Positions 35,875-46,480 of a stretch of DNA of 64,000 nt are shown piece after piece. A program made the position numbers and the translations under genes. The DNA lies in contig JAUTXW010000143.1 in NCBI GenBank assembly GCA_030620095.1, positions 662,501 to 726,500 of the forward strand, read 5' to 3'. Under the pieces are notes generated by a model. The model worked only from the letters and a program-made list of their open reading frames with translations. It was not told the DNA's origin and did no database searches. Numbering within the stretch: the stretch's first letter is position 1; each line of letters opens with the position of its first letter. Source of the stretch: Kuschelorhynchus macadamiae (lineage: Eukaryota; Arthropoda; Insecta; Coleoptera; Curculionidae).

Positions 35875-37440
35875 AAGCAAATTAAAAACCTTGTAATTCA
35901 ATCCTATTCATGTCTCGCGCGTACTAAGGGCTACTCTGCATACTCATCCAAAAACTGTTAACCGCATTTCCACGTCTGCTGCTGCTTCCCTTGCAGAGCT
36001 ACAGCGATAGCTAAATGAGGCTGTTGTTATTTTAAGATGAAAAAATCGCAATACGAAACACAAAACAAACGCCTTGACTCTGCGTCACATTATCGTATAC
36101 GCTGGTCTGTTAACTACCTGAAACGAGAGTCGTAATTGTCTCATTATGTGCAAAATTTGATTGATTAAAATACATTTTTAAAAGACTAAAGCGGTTATTC
36201 ATTAATCTGATTTAAGTTTTTTTTTGTCCTCATTTAAAATCATTAAAAAACTTAAGTCAATATTCACAAATGAATTAAAATGAAAAAGTCAATAAAATTT
36301 TAGGAACTATATATTGTTATAAGTTAATTGAAGAATTGAATAGTATGCACCAAAATCATTTCCACATGCACAAGCAAATGCACCGTACAGAATTTTGTAT
36401 GGTCTTTTTAGTGTCTATGTGAACGGAAACGTGGATATTTGACTAAATAATAGGATGATTTTTGGCTATCACAAATCTATTTGTCTCTACCGTAATGCCA
36501 ATCATCAGTCGATTTTTTTGTGATAAATTCTAGTTATTGCCAAAGATTATACTCCAAATAGACAACCTAGCAATTGGAAAATAAAAGTCGCCCTAAGTAG
36601 ATCTAAACTTTGACGTCTTTCGTTTGAGTTATAATGCGTCGAGTTGTCGAGAAACTCAACGCGTATAACAACCAAAGTTGTTGACTCCGCGGCGGCCTCC
36701 AATTTATAGTTAGCTATTTTACTGGTTTCTTTAAAACGCAGTTTTTGCGTTTTAATTTTCAACACCCTTGAGATAAGTATTCAAATATTTGTAAGCAACT
36801 AGACATAAATTGCGCTACTCTCAACACCGCGTCAGATCGTGAAATATATAAGCTAAAATTACGATTAAACGGAGATACGAGCAATTAATACGCTAAATTT
36901 TTGTAACTGTGAGTCTCTACGAAATACAAACGGACTTTGGTAATGCTCAGTATTCTATTCTGGAAACTCGTTACTTTCTTGTAAGCTTCCGCAATTCCTC
37001 ATCTTTCTAACACAGGCCGCGTCGCTTTTTATCGTTGAACAAAAATAATATCTCGTAATGCCCACGGGGGTAAAAATCGCCTTGGTCGCACTATCTTAAA
37101 CGCAATCTTGACAAAGGCCGGTGGGGAATTGTTTTATTTCTGTTCTGATGACACAGTTTTATGTTAAACGTTTCGCTTAGACGTTGACAAGGTCCGGATT
37201 TATTTTGAGAAATAGAAATAAACCCTAGATCGCCATCCAGCTCGCATTTGAAAGATAAAATGAGGGTTATATTGCAATTACAGTTAACCTTTATAATAAT
37301 TTAGAAACAAAACATTTTAGTAGCGGATCGGCTATTACTTTCTTTCAGATTGGCGATTGTGCTTAAAAAACCGCATTTCTTTACAGGCAACATTCGGTTT
37401 AGAAAAAACAGTATTTGTTATGGTTAATTTCCATCCATAC
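35875..37440. other. Intronic stretch, no recognised feature
   Basis: Part of the nAChR long intron. It is slightly less AT-rich around 36600-36700 and 37000-37250, but no gene or element is recognised. Confidence 0.4.
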
Positions 37441-37449
37441 ATTTTTACT

Positions 37450-37770
37450 CCGGTCTTTCGGTCTACTTGCGGCTTAACAAAACTACTTATCCGATTGACT
37501 TCAAATTTTGATAAAAATATAAGAGTTGGGGACAAAATGGTAACATTTTGGTAAAAATCCCAATTGGTGAATTAAAATGGCGGCGCCGTGAAATGTTAAA
37601 AAGTTATTACTAACAACTTATCCAAATTTTCCTGAAATTTCGTACAAAAAAATAAGTATTACGTAAGAATCAACTGATGGTAAAATTTTGTTACTAATCC
37701 AAGATGGCGAAACAAAATAGCGGCTTAACAACAAATTTAAAAAATCAGCCTGTAAAACTACTTATTTAGT
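37450..37770 (+). repeat. Interspersed 'ATGGCGG' repeat, copy 3 (divergent)
   Basis: Contains 'GGTCTTTCGGTCTACTTG', 'CTTATCCGATTGACTTCAAA', 'GGTAACATTTTGG', 'GAATTAAAATGGCGGCG', 'GTGAAATGTTAAAAAG' and 'CAAGATGGCGAAACAAAATA'. This is the same order as the copies at 14.2 and 24.1 kb and shows a period of about 130 bp. The divergence is high. Confidence 0.5.
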
Positions 37771-39690
37771 TATTAAACAAAATTCAAATAAAAGAACCCA
37801 CACAATATACAGGGTGTTCACGTATATTTTGACACCCCCAACAAAGTGTCCTATTCAAGGTAGAAGAAAATGTTTTATGTAAAAGTTATTTCATTCTACC
37901 TAAACCATCAGAATCAGTTAACAAATTAAACAAAAGACAATTGGAAAATAAAAAATTGAGCATCGACTGCTATTGCAACTGCAATTGGGTAGAACTCATT
38001 AGAAAGCCACTAAAAACTAAAATTTTTTGATGTTTAGGAAATAAATATAAAAGAGAAAACTGGAAATAATGTGTTTTACCTGTACACATTCCAAAATATG
38101 GCAAAACTATTTTTTTGTCCAATACTTTTAGGCTTTACAATTTCAATCGTTTTATAATTATTTCTAATGATTGTTTATTAACTTAGTCCAACGACGGTAT
38201 CATCTTCCCTAGAGGACCTGGAAACATAGTATTGCACTAAAAACCTCGGTTTGTTTATATGGTCAATGATTTCTTGCTTTTTAATACTTTCGCGGACTTT
38301 TCGAAAATGTTATAATCAACAGCAAATTAAAATCACAGAAATTATTAATTCGCTTCACATTTAGTATTAGTATTAGTATTAGAAAGCTTAAAACATCCAC
38401 TTTTTAATATTTTTTTTTTAGTTTTTTCTAAGAAGTGTTCCAGCTTTTGAGCTTGAGCTTTAAATATCACTCACGACTGTCAAATTCAGACTTTTTTCAT
38501 TAAATTGCTTCTTTTGTTTCTATATGAAACTAAATAAGGAGTTCTGGAGCATCGTCTTTTGTGTACGTGGAGAGAGGAAATCAACTTTTTAATTGAATGA
38601 AAATGGATTACGAGGAGAACGCTTCAGCAGCTGCGGCATTAAGTGCACGCGTTGCCGTATATGTATAGGTAAAATATAATTCTCGCCACGTATTTCCCAT
38701 TTCAACTTTATCTGCAATATAAAAAAAATCAGTAAATTTTCCTTACTCGGAATGTCCCTAGTTATGAATATTTTTTTTATAAGGAATAGTGAAGTGTGAC
38801 CCAATTTAGTTCCGTACAAAGTCATTTGGTAACACATATACATATACTTTCTTTTTAAATATTCATTGAGTACATTCAGGCCGAGGGTAGGGCCTATCTG
38901 ATAATGGGGCCCTTGGCCCGGGTATACCTGGTGTATTGGCAACATGGGCCCTAAATGCAGCTGAATATTTGGAGTACTTTCACAATACAGATCTAATTTC
39001 TATGACCATCTCTACGTTATAATATACATTCGCCATAATATCAAGAACTCGAATGTTAAAAATCCACCTACAGTCAAATGCCCCCATACTTGGAAATTGG
39101 TAGGCCTTACTTGAGCCAGTTTTTTGTTTTTTTTAATATATTATAAAAATTCAAGACTATCAAGTCTACTGCTACTGCTACAAATTTCGTACGTATTTGG
39201 CGTGAAAAGTGAACCTCGATTTTGTCATCAACATGTGAATAAAGTGCTACGTTATTTTGAGTAAAAGAGATTTTGTAGATAGCACAATATTATTTTGTTG
39301 CTTGATTATCAGGTGATAAATGCTTGTTTTTTTGTTAATTTTTTTTTGCAAAAAACTACATAAGGTTTTACACTTGGGGCAAATGTCCTGTTTGGATTTA
39401 TTTTTTTTGGAATATTTTTACAATTACATATCTACCTTATAAGCAGCATTTATGCAATCTTATTTAAGGCAATTAGGTGTGGGATGAGACTTGAGACAAC
39501 ATGAATCTGAAAAAGCCAGGTAAAAAAGCATCACAATTCCCGATTATTCAAAAGATAGGGTTACTGAAACTGTAAATGATCTAAAATGTATAAGATTTTT
39601 TTTTGTAGGTAACTTGTACTTTTTTTTCACTACATGCGTTTCACACAATTTTTTGTTTTGGATAGAGACACTAGAAAAAAAGTAGGTAAT
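37771..39690. other. Intronic stretch, mostly unrecognised
   Basis: A minus-strand frame of 118 codons at 38589-38945 begins in a GC-rich patch (38875-38950, CCCGGGTATACC-type sequence) but is not recognisable as a protein. Near 37811, 'ACAGGGTGTTCACG' resembles the end motif of the inverted-repeat element at 49.1-50.2 kb. Confidence 0.35.
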
Positions 39691-39696
39691 ATTATT

Positions 39697-39782
39697 CATA
39701 AGAAATACTTAATTCAGAAACATAAATTATATTCACTTATTTTAAATTCTAACAAAAACAAACCAAATCCTAAAGATAATCA
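39697..39782 (+). pseudogene. Penelope-like element B, 5' coding fragment left of an insertion
   Basis: A frame stays open from 39697 and reads HKKYLIQKHKLYSLI, then NSNKNKPNPKDNH, ending at CCTAAAGATAATCA (39769-39782). The same 14 bases occur at 43292-43305 in the same reading frame, where PLE-type sequence continues (ISDHKFFDRFVKLSN). The simplest reading is that one PLE was interrupted here. This left piece is the region upstream of RT motif 1 and by itself would not be identifiable. Confidence 0.5.
39769..39782 (+). repeat. Putative target-site duplication, left copy (CCTAAAGATAATCA)
   Basis: Exact 14-bp direct repeat of 43292-43305, bracketing the 3.5 kb composite insertion. The length is within the range for retroelement insertions. 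Confidence 0.55.
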
Positions 39783-39813
39783 CTAGTATAATAAACAAAC
39801 AAACTATATTTAT
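39781..39813 (+). repeat. 33-bp inverted repeat, left arm
   Basis: Begins CACTAGTATAATAAACAAAC. The reverse complement lies at 43218-43250 with one mismatch in 33. It sits immediately outside the inverted terminal repeat of Penelope-like element A. Confidence 0.9.
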
Positions 39814-39960
39814 TTAGTAACTTCCACTAATTTATTTCCATTTGACAGCTGTTTCGACCCACTGTGTCTTTTTCAAAAACCAACTTAAGACTGATTCTAA
39901 AACAAGATTTTTTAACAGTAATAAAGAGTCTACCTACCTAACCCTAGCAGATTTTAGTTA
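39811..39960 (-). repeat. Inverted terminal repeat of PLE A, left copy
   Basis: The reverse complement of this stretch matches 41010-41160 at most positions: 'TTTCCATTTGACAGCTGTTTC' here pairs with 'GAAACATCTGTCAAACGGAAA' there, and 'TTTTTTAACAGTAATAAAG' with 'CTTTTATTACTGTTAAAAAA'. It is thus a partial, opposite-strand copy of the element's own 3' end. Confidence 0.85.
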
Positions 39961-41009
39961 CAAAAATACAAATTGAGGCTATGAACTTAGTGGATAATTT
40001 GTTATTAAAAAATAAAGTCAACCCTATTGTTAACGATGACATATTAAATTTGTTGGCAGTCTGCCTTGATCAAAATTATTTTGAATTTAAGTAAAGAAGG
40101 TTTAATAATGGGTAACCCGTTAAGTCCTATTTTAGCTGAAATATTTCTTGATAACTTGGAACAAATAATAGCTAATCACCCTGTACGAGACAAGTTTATT
40201 TATTGGTACAGAGAGAACTTAATCTCTTTATAAATTCTATTAATAAATTACATAAAAATATAAGATTTGCTTTAGAATTAGAACAAAACAAGTCCATAAA
40301 CTTTTTAGATTTATAAATCAGGAACACTAAAAATAAACACGATTTTTGAAATTTATCATAAACCGTCCTATACAGATATAACAATACATAATACATCAAA
40401 CCAACCGTTCACACATAAGATGGCAGCTTTTCATAGTTTTGTAGATTTGCACAGATTGCAGTTAATAATGGTTATGACGTAAACATAATAGACAAAATCG
40501 TAAATAAAAAACAATATAAAAAAACACTCAATTTTGTTTATCCTAATTTCCAACAAAAGACAGTTTAACACATATACTAGAAAAATTAGCACTAAAATTG
40601 AGAAATATCTTAAAAAACAAATCATAAAGTAGCTTTTTGTACCAATAATACTATTAGTAGATATATTAAGAATAACAAGTCTAATACAAATAAGGACCAA
40701 AAATCAGGGGTATATAAATTAAAACGGTTCTTGCGAAAAAGTATATATTGGTGAAACGGGTAGATCTTTTTATAAACGTATCAAAGAACATAAAATATCA
40801 TATATTAAAGAAAAAACTGATTCTAATTATGCAAAACATTTATTAGAAACAAATCATAATTTTGATAATGAATTTAAAACGTTGCATTCAGCTAATAAAA
40901 GCTAAAAGTTAAATTACTTGGAAAATCTAGAAATTAATAAGAGGAGAAACCATAATATTTTATGGAACGATCAAATGGACCTAAACAGGTCCCCACTGTT
41001 AAATCTTTA

Positions 41010-41160
41010 TACCTAAAATCTGCTAAGGTTAGGTAGGTAGAATCTTTTATTACTGTTAAAAAATCTTCTTTTAGAATCAGTGTTAAATTGGTTTTTGAAA
41101 AAGACACAGTGTGTCGAAACATCTGTCAAACGGAAATAAATCAGTAGAAATTACTAAATA
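41010..41160 (+). repeat. Terminal repeat of PLE A, right copy with tail hairpin
   Basis: Includes AAAAAGACAC AGT GTGTCGAAAC at about 41098-41120. A perfect 5-bp stem is followed by the GAAAC box, the position occupied by hammerhead-like cores in other PLE tails. The CUGAUGA box is degenerate here (TTGAAAA). Confidence 0.75.
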
Positions 41161-43217
41161 ATAATAATTAAACTCTTTATTCAAAAAAAAAATACAAATA
41201 TGCAAAACACTTTTTTATAAAAGATGAAAAGACGAAATTCACCTTATTGAGACAAACCTCGATAAGGTGTTTTTACACTTAACCCAAAAGGAAATAATAA
41301 AAATGTATATCTACACATACTTAGCATAATAACTACACTGACGTTTAATAATTTAATTGATGTTCACTTTTTTTTTAAATTTCAGTAAAACAGGACTATC
41401 TGGCAGAAAACTAATTAGAGTTATTTTTTTTACTTTTTTTTTAAGTTAATTAATAAATAAATATTTTTTAAATAAAATTATATCGGAACGAAGACACGTA
41501 AGGCATTACAAACAGAGACGATCTGATAAGAAAACGACCTTTCAAAAAACGAGGGTCTATGCATAGGCGGAATCAGAGTACCCTTAAACCTAATATTTAA
41601 TGTGTGAACGTCTGTTCTGAATAATACTTTACGATACAGATAGGAAGGCTTTTTATTAGTTAATATGTTATGATATAATACTGCACAGTGAAACCTAAGT
41701 CGCCCTTTCATGTTAAGCCATCGAGATTTGAAAAGTTTGTGACTCACGGGGTGACGTTTTCTTATTCCATATATAAATCTAAGACAGCAATTTTGTATCC
41801 TCTGCACCCGTTGTGCCGTCGCAGCTGAAAGACAGGGTCCATACACAACATCGCAATAATTGAAAATCGATAGCAGCAAAGAATCCTACAAAATCCGTTT
41901 TAGATTTAAGTCAATAATATGCCTTGAATTATAAAGAAGTTTTAATCTAACAATTGCTTTTTTAATACAATTCGAAATATGCTTTTCGAATCTTAGATCA
42001 CAGTCCAAAATCAGTCCCAGATTTTTTGCTTCATTCCTAAATGGTATCTCCTGGTTGTCAATGCGAATGCTCAATCTACCCGAAACTTTAGTTCTATCGC
42101 CCGGCCTTTCAAATAACATAGCTGTACACTTGTCCGGATTTAATCTCAAGCAATGATCAAGGGAAACTCTGCGAATAATACTCAGATCCGCATTTATAAG
42201 TTGACAGCTATATTCTGCAGCATTCGGATGAAAAGAGTAAAAGATTTGCGTATCGTCAGCGTACATTTGTACGTTGCAGTTAGTTATGAAGGTAGGCAAC
42301 ATAGATGTATACAAAGTAAACAAAATCGGACCCAAAACTGACCCTTGCGGTACACCTTTAGTAGTTTATAGATAGTGCCACTAAGCACAACAGCTTGTTT
42401 CCTATCTTTAAGACAATTTTTGAAAAAAAGCACAGCAGACTGACTTAAACCGCAAAATCTTAGTATTATTTCCAAAGCCGCGTGATTCAAGGTATCAAAA
42501 GCCTTGGAATAATCAAGTAAAATTAAACTAGTGCATAGACCCTTATCAGCAGCCGCAAAAATGTGATCAGTTACATTACGTAATGTCGTCGCGCACCCGT
42601 GTCCCTTCCTGAATCCCGATTGTGTTTCAGGAAGGATCTTAAATTTTTCAACATGTTTAACTAGTTGACGTTTGACCGCATATTCCAGTATCTTAGACAG
42701 GACTGGCAGGATACTTATCGGCCTAAGATCATTATATCCAGAGGGTTTGCTAACCTTAAGTAGAGGTATAATATGCGCTGTTTTTCAATCAGATGGAAAA
42801 ACTGAGTGCTCAATAAAAAAATTAACTAAATGCGTTAAATAATTAAGAATAAAAGGACAGCACATAATTATAAAATTAATGTGGATACCATCTGCCCCGA
42901 CAGCACAGGATTTTATAGAAAATAGGGAAATTGAAACATCTTTCTTTGAGATACACTTAAAAGATAAAAAAGAGTCAATATTTTCTTTAGTACCGTTATA
43001 TAAAGCTTCAAAGTCAAGTAAATCTATATTTTGATTCGGATTAGAGAACACAAAGTGTTGTTTAATTAAGTCGACATCAGAAATGTCGTCAGAAATACTA
43101 GAAATATTTTAATTTTTTTGATATATATGAAGATTATATAAAGCATTATACACTATTTTGGACCCTAACTGACTTTGCTACCTAATGTAAGCCTTTTTCT
43201 TTCTTTTTATTGCTTTT
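41161..43217 (-). mobile_element. 5'-truncated non-LTR retrotransposon, CR1/jockey-like
   Basis: On the minus strand the ORF2 remnant begins near 43210 ('KAIKRKKKAYIR') in the linker after the endonuclease, which is missing. RT follows: 'SIKSCAVGADGIHI' near 42910, 'LDYSKAFDTLNHAALEIILR' near 42500, 'GPILFTLYTSMLPTF' near 42330, and an intact YADDTQ box at 42249-42263. Then 'NLGLILDCDLRFEKHISNCI' and the C-terminal 'SIFNYCDVVYGPCLSAATAQ' at 41880-41800. At least three frameshifts or stops break the frame. The 3' end has AATAAAG and a TTA-rich tail directly against PLE A. It resembles the intact 59-62 kb ORF2 in motif order and C-terminal sequence ('VHTLNIR' versus 'IHDLNIR'). Confidence 0.85.
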
Positions 43218-43250
43218 ATAAATATAGTTTGTTTATTTATTATACTAGTG
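43218..43250 (-). repeat. 33-bp inverted repeat, right arm
   Basis: Reverse complement of 39781-39813 with a single mismatch. It abuts the 5'-truncated end of the non-LTR copy. Confidence 0.9.
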
Positions 43251-43291
43251 ATAATGAATTTCCATCAAGTAACGGCTAACTCGATAAATTA

Positions 43292-43305
43292 CCTAAAGAT
43301 AATCA
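43292..43305 (+). repeat. Putative target-site duplication, right copy
   Basis: Exact repeat of 39769-39782. It sits 41 bp to the right of the 33-bp inverted repeat, so the composite is asymmetric. Confidence 0.5.
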
Positions 43306-44037
43306 TATTTCAGATCATAAATTTTTTGACAGATTTGTAAAACTATCCAATACAAATTTCACAGAAAAAGAAGTTCATAAAACAGGCTATCCGATTAGAC
43401 CTGTCCTCTCCTTTGTCTAAGCACTTTACAAGTTTTTAAAAAAATTTATAGATATTATTATACACAGCACTATTTTTTAGCAAAATATTTGATTAAAAAT
43501 TCATGCGAAAAAACAAGAATAATGAATTTACTTTCAGTTTGTTTAGAGCGAAACTATTTTGAATTTAATAAAGATATATATACAACTAATAATGGTCTGA
43601 GAATGGAAAATCTTCTCAGTCCATTATGGATTTTCTAGAAAACAAAATTACCCAACACCCCGTTTTCTTTATTGGCACAGGTATGTAGATGAGATGATTG
43701 TTTCACTGGAACGGAAAGACAATTAAATATATTTCTAGAATTCATAAATAATTTATATAAAATACACTATAAAAAACGAAACTAATTTTCTGTTTAACTT
43801 TCTTGATTTCACCATAAAAAGAGAAAATAATAAGCACATTTTTTTCAGACCCACACACACTGATACAACTATAAATTACACTTCCTGTCATCTAATATAA
43901 CATAAACCCCTAAATAACCAGGATTTTCAAAATGAACTTAATTTGTTAATATAGATTTAGCTAAATATGAAAAACCCATTATTAAACATGTAAAACGGTT
44001 TTGTTCCGTAATTTTATTTTAATTTTATTTGTATCGT

Positions 44038-44067
44038 CCGATGAAGCCACAGTGTTGGCGAAACATG
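44038..44067 (+). ncRNA. Hammerhead-like core in the tail of PLE B
   Basis: CCGATGA, then AGCCA, a 6-nt loop, TGGC and GAAAC. This gives a 4-bp perfect stem II between a one-change CUGAUGA box (CCGAUGA) and GAAA. Activity is not established. Confidence 0.45.
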
Positions 44068-44317
44068 TTATAAGTTCGTTTTTTCTATAATATAGTGAAA
44101 TTTTTAAGTAAAATTTTGTTTTTTTTTACTTAGTGTCATATATCTTACTTCAACCATTAAGCATTTTGCTCCTTTCATGCGCCACACATCGGTTTACATC
44201 GATGTATCACGCTCTAAAGTATCTCTGTTGGTTTCTTTTTAGGGATATTGAGAGCATGTGACCTGTCTAAAGTAACCAGTCCTTTACGGGGGTTGTTCTA
44301 GTTGTTTCATGCCTAAT

Positions 44318-44960
44318 TCAAATGAAATTAAATGAAATAATTTTATTAGCAAAATACTGCTATAGATAACAAACCAAACCATAAATAAATACAAAAATAA
44401 CAACTCTAAAGAAACTAGTAGTTTTCTTTTATAAACCCTATACTTAATTTCCTAAATTCTCTAAGTTACTGCTGCTTTTATATATAATGGTAGGGCATTA
44501 TAGGCTAACAACCCGTTTAAAATAAAGAATTCTGTATTCCACTCTTTCGGGCAACCGAAACATAAATATTTGCACTTGTCCGAGTATTATAAGAATGCAC
44601 TACATTAATAAAGTTAATCTTAGTACACATAATATACCCTGGTAGCATCCTATGAACAATCCTACGAAATAAATAACATATTTAACATAGTTAATCCTCG
44701 ATTAATTGACACAAAATTTAAAGCAGATAACATATAAGAGATCCTACTGTAACGATCAACCCTTAACATTATTCTCATAGCTTTATGTTGAAATATTTGT
44801 AGCTTTTCTTTTTCAGTCTGATTCAGATATGACAAAATATTGCATTTTGGGGCACCCCTCGTGTCTCGGTTTTCATTGTACTTATCGAGATGGTAAAAAC
44901 TCACATTTGTACAATTTTCACAGATCCAGTGACTCAGTCAGTTTTTTGATAAGAGTTTGT
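44318..44960 (-). mobile_element. Non-LTR retrotransposon 3' relic
   Basis: On the minus strand 'LQIFQHKAMRIMLRVDRYSR' and 'SYMLSALNFVSINRGL' (about 44800-44700) are the conserved C-terminal region of insect non-LTR RT proteins ('Q.KAMRIIL.V.RYT…ML…L…S…R'). They continue as 'RRIVHRMLPGYIMC', 'HSYNTRTSANIYVS' and 'LREFRKLSIGFIKENY' towards 44400. The 3' end near 44345-44318 has AATAAAATTATTTCATTTAATTTCATTTG, a short ATTTC-type tandem tail. It is frameshifted and lacks RT catalytic motifs. Confidence 0.75.
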
Positions 44961-45985
44961 TGCTTAGGATTAATTGCTAGAATTCACCTTTCCATAATCC
45001 TTAGTTTTGTTGTTTTTTTTTTATAGTAAAATATTAATATTACATGTTTGCTAAGTTAGTTGTTTAAAATAATAAATCTATATTTGGTTTTTGTAAATAA
45101 AAATTAAATAGTTTTTTCAATTTACTTTTTTGATAATTTTCGATTCATGGTATAATTTGTAATAATAGGTGGGGAGTATATAAGTGATTTTATTGTAAAT
45201 TTTTACGAGGAACTATATGATAAAAAATAGTAATCTTAATCCGAAACAACGTCCTACTATAAGAAAATGAAAGGAATATGAAATGCTGCCTTAATAACAG
45301 GAATAAGCACCAAGAATTATATATTTTTAAAAACGCAGAAATAAACCTGATCTAAATTAATATATACAAGATATATTTTAAGGATAATAAAAGGCCTTAT
45401 TTTTCACAATGCCAAAGTTTCGATTTTTTTTTAAGATCTTGCTTAGGGCTACAATAAGGAATACAAAACACTGTAGATTTAATTGAGATAAAATGAAATT
45501 TTGAAAAAATTTTTTAAACAAACAAATTGCATCGTACCGTATGTGCAATACATAAAATAAAAATATTAAATATAAAGTTTCTAGTAACGTTTAAAATTTA
45601 AACTATTAAAAAATAAAATTGTGGGATATAAAATTACTTAAAAATGTTTGACCTATAACACAGGTATGTCAACGTAATAGCAATTACACATTTAACATTT
45701 ATTTTGTTCATAGGACAAACATTCAACCACCCAAATTACACCTTAACGCACATCTGAATTTAAAATTAACTACTATTGCACAAAAATCACACCAAACCGA
45801 TAGATATCCGACGTTGTCAATATGTTAAGAGAATAATTATTGTCTGCTATGCTTTGAAGAAACTTGACTTTATTATATTTTAATTTTCGATATCATATTG
45901 GTGTAAATATGACTAAGGTTCTTAGTGTCACTTTTCTTATCACAATTTAATACAAAATATTTTAATAATTAGTTTCTTCGAATAT
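44961..45985. other. Intronic stretch, no recognised feature
   Basis: AT-rich nAChR intron DNA with no motif recognised. Confidence 0.4.
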
Positions 45986-45989
45986 CTTG

Positions 45990-46480
45990 ATTCTCTATCC
46001 AATATTTTAACTGAAATAATATCAAAGTTGTGACAAGAAGAAAAATGATGTCTGGCTAAGGCGGTGTTTTTCGGCTTATCTCTATATTGTCTCTTGCGTG
46101 AATTCTTATGTACATACAAGTGTTGTCTGTCCTATATATACTCCAGAACCATGTAAGCAGGGTATTTTATAAACAATATTAGTCATTATTTTAATATATA
46201 ACTTTCCTGTCACGGAATTAAAACAAATTACTTAACTTTTTCGGAAGATAAAAAACAATTTTATTTGTCTCACTAGCTAAAACTCTTTTAAGTTGTTTTG
46301 AAACATTTTTGACATAGGGAATTTTAGTGTACTTAATTTTTAAATCGCGTATATTATTTAGGTTTGAATTGTTTAGATTATTGCCGAAACTTAAAGGAGT
46401 ACTCTTGGTAATTATATTAGTTCGTTTTTTGTTATCCCTGAAACGTTGGCATTGTGAAAACCAACGAAAGTTCTTCTACA
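45990..46480 (-). mobile_element. Penelope-like element C, endonuclease-end fragment
   Basis: On the minus strand at about 46174-46121 the frame reads YKIPCLHGSGVYIGQTT, the start of the GIY-YIG endonuclease domain that nicks target DNA for PLE insertion. It is preceded by 'FPMSKMFQNNLKEF', 'SNNLNNSNLNN' and similar linker sequence, and followed after a frameshift by 'AEKHRLSQTSFFLSQL'. The catalytic RT part is absent. It has several stops and is inactive. Confidence 0.7.

Larger units (their letters stand above)
39811..41160 (+). mobile_element. Penelope-like element A, 5'-truncated, with inverted terminal repeats
   Basis: The core (about 39965-41000) encodes the middle and end of a PLE polyprotein: 'GLIMGNPLSPILAEIFLDNL' (RT motif 4/5 region) near 40103-40170, 'ELEQNKSINFLDL' near 40270, and the GIY-YIG endonuclease 'KVYIGETGRSFYKRIKEHK' near 40735-40790. 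The YVDD catalytic box expected after 'IYWYR' (40205) is deleted, and there are several stops, so it is dead. Flanking the core are inverted repeats 39811-39960 and 41010-41160. The right copy includes the 3' coding end and the tail hairpin GACAC-AGT-GTGTC followed by GAAAC. PLEs copy themselves by target-primed reverse transcription, and inverted terminal copies of this kind are known in the group. Confidence 0.85.
43251..44110 (+). mobile_element. Penelope-like element B, main part
   Basis: After CCTAAAGATAATCA (43292-43305) the frame reads ISDHKFFDRFVKLSNTNFTE, the segment upstream of RT motif 1 in PLEs. An internal deletion follows. RT resumes near 43585 as 'GLRMENLLSPLWIF', where the usual motif is GL.MG.PLSP, so Gly is replaced by Glu. 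At 43670-43715 is 'FLYWHRYVDEMIVSLER'. The catalytic YVDD box is YVDE, losing one of the two metal-binding Asp residues. Frameshifts follow. The 3' tail at 44038-44067 forms GATGA-AGCCA-loop-TGGC-GAAAC. The element is inactive. Confidence 0.75.

Noticed and set aside
38589..38945. 118-codon minus-strand frame
   Set aside because: Only its first quarter has balanced composition. The rest is AT-rich and unrecognisable, without splice or domain support.
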